Of a stretch of 42,255 nt of DNA, positions 36,523 through 42,255 are shown piece after piece. This DNA is from Sphingomonas sp. Its GTDB lineage: Bacteria; Pseudomonadota; Alphaproteobacteria; Sphingomonadales; Sphingomonadaceae. How positions within the stretch are numbered: position 1 is the first letter of the stretch; each line of letters begins with the position of its first letter. The translations under genes and the position numbers were made by a program. The DNA is taken from the NCBI GenBank assembly GCA_025356055.1, contig JANXUU010000150.1, positions 1 to 42,255 of the forward strand, written 5' to 3'. The notes beneath the pieces are model-generated. The model saw only the letters and a list, made by a program, of their open reading frames with translations. It searched no databases and was not told where the DNA came from.

Positions 36523-36573
36523 AGCAGCGCGACGATCAAACTGCTGTTGTGAAGCAGCGCGACCGTCAATTCC
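36514..36573 (+). repeat. Tandem repeat (30-bp unit) over the permease stop codon
   Basis: Units 36514-36543 and 36544-36573 share CTGTTGTGAAGCAGCGCGAC and differ at a few later positions; each contains the LL-TGA end. A third, degraded start (CTGCTGTGAGGCGC) follows at about 36573 and holds the GTG start of the next gene. The duplication places a second in-frame stop ten codons after the first. Confidence 0.9.
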
Positions 36574-36577
36574 TGCT

Positions 36578-37330
36578 GTGAGGCGCGCCGTGCTCCTCGC
36601 GCTCCCGCTGCTCACCGCCGCGACCAAGCCCGAGCTCGTCCCCGACGTTTCCGCGCGAGAAGTCGAGATTCGCTACAGCTTCACCGGCGCGCAGCTGCTC
36701 CTGTTCGGCGCAGTGCTCTACCCCGGCGGCCGCGTCCCAAATCGCCCCGCCGATGTCGTCGTCGTCCTGCGCGGCCCCGACCAGCCGATCCTCATCCGCG
36801 AGAAGTCCAAGGTCGCCGGCATCTGGATGAACACCGACCAGAGCCGCTTCCGCTCGGCCCCCAGCTTCTACTCGGTTGCTTCGTCGCGCCCGCTGCGCGA
36901 TCTCGTCGACGACCGCACCGCCTCGATCTACGAGCTCGGTCTCAAGAACCTGCAGCTTTCTCCTGGCGGGGGAGCGCTTCCTGGCCATGAACGCCATTTC
37001 GAGGCTGGCTTGCTCGAACTGCGCCGCGGCCAGGGCCTCTACGCCGAAAACCCCAGGGGGATCGAGGTTACTAACGGCGTCCTCTACCGCGCCGCGATCG
37101 CCATTCCGAGCTCGGTCCCGGTCGGTACCTACACCGCCGAGACTTTCCTCATCGACCACGGCCGCGTCCTCGCCGCCGCCACGCGCGACGTGAAGATCGG
37201 CAAGTCAGGGTTCGAACGCTATGTCGCGCTCGTCGCCCGCCGGCACGCCTTCGTCTACGGCATCGCCGCGATCCTGCTGTCCTTGGGGCTGGGCTGGGCT
37301 GCTGCGGCAGCCTTCCGCCGCCGCGGGTAG
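36578..37330 (+). CDS. TIGR02186 family membrane-anchored protein
   Basis: 250 aa. A cleavable signal (RRAVLLALPLLTAA), a beta-rich domain with VEIRYSFTGAQLLLFGAV and the C-terminal helix HAFVYGIAAILLSLGLGWAAAAAF. This is the TIGR02186 type, which regularly accompanies TauE/SafE permeases, so it is likely a periplasmic partner of that transporter. GTG start at 36578, created within a degraded repeat copy. No enzymatic motif is seen. Confidence 0.85.
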   Translation: MRRAVLLALPLLTAATKPELVPDVSAREVEIRYSFTGAQLLLFGAVLYPGGRVPNRPADVVVVLRGPDQPILIREKSKVAGIWMNTDQSRFRSAPSFYSVASSRPLRDLVDDRTASIYELGLKNLQLSPGGGALPGHERHFEAGLLELRRGQGLYAENPRGIEVTNGVLYRAAIAIPSSVPVGTYTAETFLIDHGRVLAAATRDVKIGKSGFERYVALVARRHAFVYGIAAILLSLGLGWAAAAAFRRRG

Positions 37331-37400
37331 AGCGTCCTCTAACCCTATCTTAACCGCGATCGCCTATCCCCATGCCATTCAGCATCTGGTGAGCGCGCGC

Positions 37401-39092
37401 ATGGACGATAATTCGAGTCTCAAGCAATTCCTCGACGAAATCGGCAGCTATGGCGATGCGGAAAGCGTGCCGGGGCGTGCCGCCCAGGCCCCGTCTGCGC
37501 CGCAGTTGGCGATCGGCCGAGTTCTCGAGATCGCCGGATCGGGCTCTGCCGTGGTCATGGACGCCGCCGCACTCCACGCGCTCGCGACCAACGTCGACCC
37601 GTCGCTCGCCATGTCGGGCCAGGTCGGCAGCCAAATCAAGATGCACGTCGCGGGCGCCTGGCTGATCGCTAACGTTCGCACGCTGCGTGTCGGTGATGAG
37701 CCCGGCACGGTCTGCGCCAAGGTCGATTTCCTCGGCGAGGGCAAGCAGGCCGACGACGGCAGACTGGTCAGTTTCCGCCGCGGCGTGACCCGCTACCCGA
37801 TCCCCGGCGACGAGCTGTTCCCGGTCTCGACCAACGACATGCAGGGCATCTTCGCCGCCGACGACAGCCCGCACATCGAGATCGGCACCGTGTACCCGAC
37901 CGACGACATCCGCGGCACGCTTTACGTCGACCCGATGCTGTCGAAGCATTTTGCGATCCTCGGCTCGACCGGCACCGGCAAGTCGACCTCGGTCGCGTTG
38001 ATTCTTCACCGCATCTCGCAATTGTCGCCAGAAGGTCACATCGTGATGATCGATCCGCACGGTGAATATTCGGCAGCGTTCAAGGATTGCGGCGAGCTGT
38101 TCAATGCCGACAACCTCCAGCTGCCCTACTGGCTGCTTAACTTCGAGGAGCATTGCGTGGTCCTGCTGACGACCGACGGCGCCGAGCGCCAGCGCGACAG
38201 TGACATCCTTGCCAAATGCCTGCTCGGCGCCCGCAGCAAGGGCAAGACAGGCGAGCAATATGGCCGGATTACCGTCGACTCGCCGATCCCGTATCTATTG
38301 TCGGATCTCAACACGATTCTGGTTAACGAAATGGGCAAGCTCGACCGCGCCGGCGACACGCTGCCCTACCAGCGGCTCAAGACCAAGCTCGACGAACTGA
38401 AGGCCGACCCGCGCTATTCGTTCATGTTTTCGGGCATGCTCGTGTCGGATTCGATGGCGACCTTCCTCGCGAAACTGTTCCGCCTGCCGAGCCATGGTCG
38501 GCCAATCTCGATCGTCGATGTGTCGGGCATTCCGTCCGAAGTCACCTCGGTCGTCGTCTCGGTGCTCGCGCGCATGGTGTTCGATTACGCCATCTGGTCG
38601 CGTACCGAAGCCCAGCGCCCGATCCTGCTCGTGTGCGAGGAAGCCCATCGCTACGTTCCCAAGGACGATCAGGCGAGCGGCCAGGCGGTGCGCAAGATCC
38701 TTGAGCGAATCGCGAAGGAAGGACGTAAATATGGCGTCTCGCTCGGCCTCATCACGCAGCGCCCTTCGGACCTTGCCGAAGGCGTGCTGTCACAGTGCGG
38801 CACGATCATCGCCATGCGTCTCAACAACGAGCGCGATCAGGCCTGCGTCCGCGCCGCCATGCCTGAAGGCGCGCGCGGCTTCCTCGACGCCATTCCGGCC
38901 CTGCGCAACCGCGAATGCATCGTCTGCGGCGAAGGGGTGGCGATCCCGATCCGGGTGCGCTTCGACGACCTCGAGCCCGAGAAACGCCCGGCCTCGTCCG
39001 ACCCGAGCTTTGCCGTCTTGTGGCGCGAGACCGGCGGCGAGGAAGGCATCATCCAGCGCACGATCAAACGCTGGCGCGGCCACGGCCGCTAG
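37401..39092 (+). CDS. HerA-like DUF87 ATPase
   Basis: 563 aa. An N-terminal barrel-type domain (residues about 35-175) is followed by a HerA/FtsK-class ATPase core: Walker A GSTGTGKST (188-196), MIDPHGEYS, Walker B ILLVCEEAH (about 409-417) and SLGLITQRPSDLAEGVLSQCGTII. HerA is a DNA translocase that normally works with NurA nuclease in end processing; no NurA is visible here. ATG 37401 is the best start; the longer ORF overlaps the previous gene. It ends in KRWRGHGR with three copies of that segment in the DNA. Confidence 0.92.
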   Translation: MDDNSSLKQFLDEIGSYGDAESVPGRAAQAPSAPQLAIGRVLEIAGSGSAVVMDAAALHALATNVDPSLAMSGQVGSQIKMHVAGAWLIANVRTLRVGDEPGTVCAKVDFLGEGKQADDGRLVSFRRGVTRYPIPGDELFPVSTNDMQGIFAADDSPHIEIGTVYPTDDIRGTLYVDPMLSKHFAILGSTGTGKSTSVALILHRISQLSPEGHIVMIDPHGEYSAAFKDCGELFNADNLQLPYWLLNFEEHCVVLLTTDGAERQRDSDILAKCLLGARSKGKTGEQYGRITVDSPIPYLLSDLNTILVNEMGKLDRAGDTLPYQRLKTKLDELKADPRYSFMFSGMLVSDSMATFLAKLFRLPSHGRPISIVDVSGIPSEVTSVVVSVLARMVFDYAIWSRTEAQRPILLVCEEAHRYVPKDDQASGQAVRKILERIAKEGRKYGVSLGLITQRPSDLAEGVLSQCGTIIAMRLNNERDQACVRAAMPEGARGFLDAIPALRNRECIVCGEGVAIPIRVRFDDLEPEKRPASSDPSFAVLWRETGGEEGIIQRTIKRWRGHGR

Positions 39093-39153
39093 GGCAAACG
39101 CTGGCGCGGCCACGGGCGCTAGGCAAACGCTGGCGCGGCCGCGGGCGCTAGGG
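39065..39153 (+). repeat. Triplicate tandem repeat (30/29/30 bp) over the herA-like stop codon
   Basis: Units at 39065-39094, 39095-39123 and 39124-39153 all read CAAACGCTGGCGCGGCC, then a variable A/G and C/G pair and GCTAGG. Each encodes KRWRGxGR followed by TAG. The third unit ends 1 nt before the stop of the convergent TonB receptor gene. Copies differ by 1-2 substitutions. Confidence 0.95.
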
Positions 39154-39154
39154 C

Positions 39155-41218
39155 TCACTTCATCGTCACTTCGAGCCACATCGTGCGCGGCAGGGCGCGC
39201 TCGATCGATCCGTCGGTGGAGATGCCCGCTTCGACCTGTTCGTCGAAAAGGTTTTCGCCGCGCAGGCCAATCGCAAGGTGGCGGCTCAACGGGAGTTCAG
39301 CGAAGGCATCGACGGCGAAGGCGGGTTTCAGCCTGCGCTGATTGAGGTCGTCCTCATATTGGCTCGAACTTTGGCGTGCCGTCAGCGATAGGCGAAGGTC
39401 GCGAGGAGAAGTCCAGCCGACCGTCGCCGAGACTTGGTGTTCGGGGGTTTGCGCCGGGCGAAGGCCTTCGAGCGCGCGGCCCGCGCCGTCGTCCCGCACC
39501 TTTGCATCGACGTACCCGTAAGAAAGATGGGCGTCGAACGGGCGGCGGCGGAGGTCGAAGCCGAACTCGGCACCGCTTGTGGCGATGGCGTCGAGATTCT
39601 CTCGCAGACGAAAACTGCCTGAGGCGCTGACGAAGCCAACACCCGGAAAAATGCCGGGTCCGCGCGCGACGGTGACGTTCGCGATCGCACCGTGCAGCCG
39701 GGCGGTGAAAAAGGTGAAAGTCGCCTTGGCATAGGGGGACGGCGACCAGTCGACTCCGGCCTCGGCGCCGGTCAGCGTTTCGGGATCGAGCGCGGCATTC
39801 GCGGCAGTGGCGTCCGCCCCCGCGCGGAACGGGCGATAGAGTTCGTTGAGCGTCGGCAAGCGCCACCCGCGATAAGCAGCGGCGCGCAGCGTGAGGCCAC
39901 TCCCCGGACGGTAGGCGAGCGCGACGCGGCCGGTCGGCTGCCAGCCGTCGCGGTCGGCGAATTTGGTGTTGGTCAGGGTCATACCGGCCAGCGTTTGTTC
40001 GAACAGCCGACCGTTGCGGATCGACCAATGATCGACGCGGCCCGAGAGGCTGGCGGTTAGCGCGCCCTTGGTCAATGTCGCGTCAGCGAAGGCTCCCGAG
40101 GTCAGCGAGCGGCCGCCGGCGACTCGGCGACGGGTCGCCGAGCCGGCGACATATTGATAAAATTCGCGAGTCTCGCCGCGCACCGCGCGCAGGTCGGCGC
40201 CGAGGCGGAGCTCGAGGTCGCCGCTAAGCGGAACGACATCGGCACGCGCGCCCCATCCCGTCGAGGGTACGGCATATTGGTCGAGGACCAGGGTCGAGCT
40301 CGAGCGGCCGGCATTGATCGCGGCGGACTCGCTGGCGAAGCGGCGTTTTTGACCATAGCCGAGCAGCGACCAGCGCAGCGCACCCTTGCCGACGAGGCGC
40401 AGCGACCCGTCGACGCCGTGGCCGCGGTTGTCGGTGTGGTCGATGCCTCGGTTGCGGCGGTCATCGAAGGCGGACAGGTTGGCCTGGAGCTCGGTTGCTG
40501 GGCCGAGCGCGGTAACGGCGCGGACGGCGCCCGAGACCTGGCGATAAGGCGCGGCATGGTCGGCCGGTCCCCGATTGGCGGCGACGATGGGGATGAATCC
40601 GTCACCCGTGGCGAAGGCGCCCGACGCGGTGATGAAGCTCGACCGACCCATGATCGTGAGCGAACCGCGGGCGTCGCGCGAATCGCGACTGCCGATCGCG
40701 AGACGTGCGTCGATCGGGTCGAGGTCGCCCGGTGCTGCGCTCTCGATCTCGACCGTCCCCCCGATCGCGCCCGGACCCCATAGGGCACTGCCACCGCCGC
40801 GGGTCACGCGAATGTGGCCGATTCGGTCGGTGGCGATAGCGGGGAAGCTGATCCAGCCGCCGAACGGGTCGGCCTGGGGGACGCCGTCGAGGATGAGCAG
40901 CGCGCGGCTGGAGGCGTTGCCGCCGAGGCCGCGCAGCGTGATCGACTGGCTGGTGGCATTGGCCGAGCGGGAGTCCGAACGGCGGAAGCCCTGCACGCCC
41001 GCGACGTCGCGCAGCACGTCTTCAAGGCGGCCGCTGGCGGATTGGAGAATTCGCGCGCGGTCGATCGTGGCGATGTCATAGGCGGCGGCGGCTTTGGGCG
41101 GCGCGAGGCCCCGGCCGGTGACGATAATCGGGTCGCCGAGCATGGGCACCTCGGCAACGAGCGGCGAGGCAGTCAATAACAAGATGGCGATCAGGACGCA
41201 CACACGAGCGGGGACCAT
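39155..41218 (-). CDS. TonB-dependent outer-membrane receptor
   Basis: 687 aa. Signal peptide VPARVCVLIAILLLTASPLVAE, a TonB box-like DPIIVTG, the plug domain (LEDVLRDVAGVQGFRR, ITLRGLGGNASSRALLILDGVPQADPFGGW, IRVTRGGGSALWGPGAIGGTVEI) and a 22-strand-type barrel ending in LRGENLFDEQVEAG and LPRTMWLEVTMK. Imports an unknown ligand (siderophore, cobalamin or glycan). GAGGCTGG precedes the start. No riboswitch signature was recognised upstream. Confidence 0.95.
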   Translation of the reverse strand: MVPARVCVLIAILLLTASPLVAEVPMLGDPIIVTGRGLAPPKAAAAYDIATIDRARILQSASGRLEDVLRDVAGVQGFRRSDSRSANATSQSITLRGLGGNASSRALLILDGVPQADPFGGWISFPAIATDRIGHIRVTRGGGSALWGPGAIGGTVEIESAAPGDLDPIDARLAIGSRDSRDARGSLTIMGRSSFITASGAFATGDGFIPIVAANRGPADHAAPYRQVSGAVRAVTALGPATELQANLSAFDDRRNRGIDHTDNRGHGVDGSLRLVGKGALRWSLLGYGQKRRFASESAAINAGRSSSTLVLDQYAVPSTGWGARADVVPLSGDLELRLGADLRAVRGETREFYQYVAGSATRRRVAGGRSLTSGAFADATLTKGALTASLSGRVDHWSIRNGRLFEQTLAGMTLTNTKFADRDGWQPTGRVALAYRPGSGLTLRAAAYRGWRLPTLNELYRPFRAGADATAANAALDPETLTGAEAGVDWSPSPYAKATFTFFTARLHGAIANVTVARGPGIFPGVGFVSASGSFRLRENLDAIATSGAEFGFDLRRRPFDAHLSYGYVDAKVRDDGAGRALEGLRPAQTPEHQVSATVGWTSPRDLRLSLTARQSSSQYEDDLNQRRLKPAFAVDAFAELPLSRHLAIGLRGENLFDEQVEAGISTDGSIERALPRTMWLEVTMK

Positions 41219-41781
41219 AATTAAAAGCCAGCCTCTTCTGATGGCCGCGGAAGCGCCGGGGCAAGCTGCCGAATTGCAGCAGGATTACCTTAGAAAAGAA
41301 ATATGGTGTTGCCACCCAGTTACCGATCGAATTCGCGAAAGGCGTCCTCCGCGCCTCGTCGCTCAGACGCGAGCCCGGACCAATGTTAATCACTGCGCCG
41401 GCAGTCTACCCGCTCGCCCACTGGCTTTAGCGGAAGTGAGCGATAGAGGGCGATCGGCGGCGATCCGGGCGGCGTTGGCGCGCGAAGCAAAACAGCATCG
41501 CCTCGCCTCCGAAACATTACGCCGGCCGACGCCCACGCGGGACGGATTGAAACGGCGCGGATCGCGTCCGAGGCGTTGATGATCGCGTTGGTTAACCGCG
41601 GGCGGCGCGACAAAAATCGTCTCTGGTGGCGTCGATGCCTTGCCAAGTAATCGTCCAGCCGCCGCTTAACCCGCCACGTCATCGGCTGCGTCTCCCGCAA
41701 TCGACATGCGTGAACCGGGCGCGGACGCGATGAGGAACGGTGAGCAAGGGCCCGCGTTCTTGGCATCAGGAGAAAGAGATT
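41219..41781. other. 563-nt region between the TonB receptor and ybiI
   Basis: Divergent region. The 200 nt nearest the TonB gene are more AT-rich and may hold its promoter. The rest contains only a tentative Arg-rich ORF on the minus strand (41386-41682). No tRNA or riboswitch signature was recognised. Confidence 0.4.
41386..41682 (-). CDS. Possible Arg-rich 98-aa protein
   Basis: A minus-strand ORF starting with TWRVKRRLDDYLARHRRHQRRF and ending VDCRRSD, very rich in arginine. Supported by GGGAG 9 nt upstream of ATG 41682, but codon use is not clearly coding and no family is recognised. A longer version (to 42000) would run antisense through ybiI and is rejected. Confidence 0.3.
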   Translation of the reverse strand: MTWRVKRRLDDYLARHRRHQRRFLSRRPRLTNAIINASDAIRAVSIRPAWASAGVMFRRRGDAVLLRAPTPPGSPPIALYRSLPLKPVGERVDCRRSD

Positions 41782-42045
41782 ATGGCTGGTGGATGGACGC
41801 GGGATGGCGCGGTGCAGGAGCAGATCGACGACACGGTGAAAGATGCTGTGGACGCTGCACGCGCCCGACTGCGCACTGGCAAGGGTGCCGAAGACTGCGA
41901 CGACTGTGGCGAACCAATACCTAAACCACGACGGCAAGCCCAGCCAGGAACGCGGACCTGCATCGGATGTCAGTCGATCCGCGACAAGCTGGTCGTCCAT
42001 TCAGCGATCAATCGGCGGGGCAGCAAGGATAGCCAGCTACGCTGA
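41782..42045 (+). CDS. ybiI: YbiI-like DksA/TraR C4-type zinc finger protein
   Basis: 87 aa. The four zinc cysteines are in CDDC and CIGC, and both ends match E. coli YbiI: MAGGWTRDGAVQEQID at the start and NRRGSKDSQLR at the end. The family is related to DksA/TraR, which modulate RNA polymerase, but YbiI itself is poorly characterised. ATG 41782 is preceded by AGGAG; a longer ATG at 41740 is less likely. It stands alone next to an IS3 fragment. Confidence 0.93.
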   Translation: MAGGWTRDGAVQEQIDDTVKDAVDAARARLRTGKGAEDCDDCGEPIPKPRRQAQPGTRTCIGCQSIRDKLVVHSAINRRGSKDSQLR

Positions 42046-42178
42046 CGAACTCCAAATTGCGCGCTGAGCTTGCTAAGCGATTACCACATTGAAACGCAAT
42101 TTCTTCGCGGTCGGAACAGAGGTGGCTCGGTTTGTTTGAACAGGCTCGCGCGATTATTAAGTGGAGCGTCTGCCGGTT
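42046..42178. other. Intergenic stretch up to the IS3 transposase end
   Basis: No gene is seen. A short inverted repeat AAATTGCG / CGCAATTT spans about 42052-42098. The part after about 42115 probably belongs to the insertion sequence and should contain its terminal inverted repeat, but I cannot place the exact end. Confidence 0.4.
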
Positions 42179-42255
42179 TCATGCCGCTGCGAGAAGCGGT
42201 TGGTTGAAGTAGGCCTGATCGGGTGTCTTGCGGTCAAGTGAAGAATGCGGCCGTC
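42179..42255 (-). mobile_element. IS3-family transposase, C-terminal fragment cut by the window edge
   Basis: On the minus strand the frame reads RPHSSLDRKTPDQAYFNQPL then LAAA and TGA at 42179-42181. This is the typical C terminus of IS3-family OrfB transposases (rve/DDE integrase domain). The gene runs out of the window to the right, so whether it is intact cannot be said. Confidence 0.9.

Noticed and set aside
39065-39153. CRISPR-like array
   Set aside because: The units are directly adjacent without spacers and encode the ATPase C terminus; they are a tandem duplication.
41219-41400. Cobalamin riboswitch upstream of the TonB receptor
   Set aside because: I could not find the conserved B12-box pattern; the receptor ligand therefore stays unassigned.

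Overview
The window looks like the chromosome of a sphingomonad (order Sphingomonadales, Alphaproteobacteria). The evidence is high GC coding sequence on both strands, frequent GTG/TTG starts with ATGA/GTGA stop-start overlaps, a sphingomonad-style SUF operon, an S46 dipeptidyl peptidase, a TonB-dependent receptor, and short palindromic elements of the kind common in these genomes. Taxonomy is inferred from protein and sequence style only; no rRNA or tRNA gene was seen.

Layout. 1-5133 (+): SUF iron-sulfur assembly operon, sufB (5' end outside the window), a small exported protein, sufC, sufD, sufS, sufT-like, sufA. 5161-7464 (-): S8 serine protease lipoprotein with an autotransporter-like C-terminal half. 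7579-9085 (+): HAD pyrimidine 5'-nucleotidase and dapD (lysine/DAP pathway). 9283-12413: thioredoxin-like lipoprotein (-) packed head to head with argH (+), then an LptM-like lipoprotein and galU. 12410-13561 (-): HNH endonuclease and a degenerate response-regulator receiver. 13735-20053 (+): gluQ, HIG1-like protein, cob(I)alamin adenosyltransferase, egtB, egtD (ergothioneine), yggT, folD, an exported protein, marC. 20071-25558: surface-glycan locus, GtrA flippase, polyprenyl-phosphate GT2 and SAM methyltransferase (+), flanked by two large GT-C-like membrane proteins (-). 25596-26813 (-): argG. 26930-29673 (+): EF-hand protein with a good terminator, and an S46 peptidase. 29678-32838 (-): cyclopropane fatty acid synthase, a possible 36-aa ORF, rlmN, and an exported IalB-like protein. 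32989-35561 (+): short NfrB/NfrA-like pair. 35614-39092 (+): TauE/SafE permease, TIGR02186 protein, HerA-like ATPase. 39155-41218 (-): TonB receptor. 41782-42045 (+): ybiI-like zinc finger. The window ends in the 3' tail of an IS3-family transposase (-).

How the genes work together. Most of the window is core metabolism and envelope biology: Fe-S assembly, arginine and DAP synthesis, one-carbon metabolism, ergothioneine, lipid cyclopropanation, and secreted or surface proteins. The most unusual signals are structural: an 85-bp palindrome read in frame inside sufC; a foreign-looking exported ORF stitched between sufB and sufC; a two-hairpin element that supplies the sufD ribosome binding site; tandem duplications of about 30-40 bp that copy the last codons and stop codon at three separate genes (argG, tauE-like, herA-like); a receiver domain with Asp-to-Glu at the phosphorylation site; and the GtrA/GT2/GT-C glycan locus, the best candidate here for a less-described multi-gene system.
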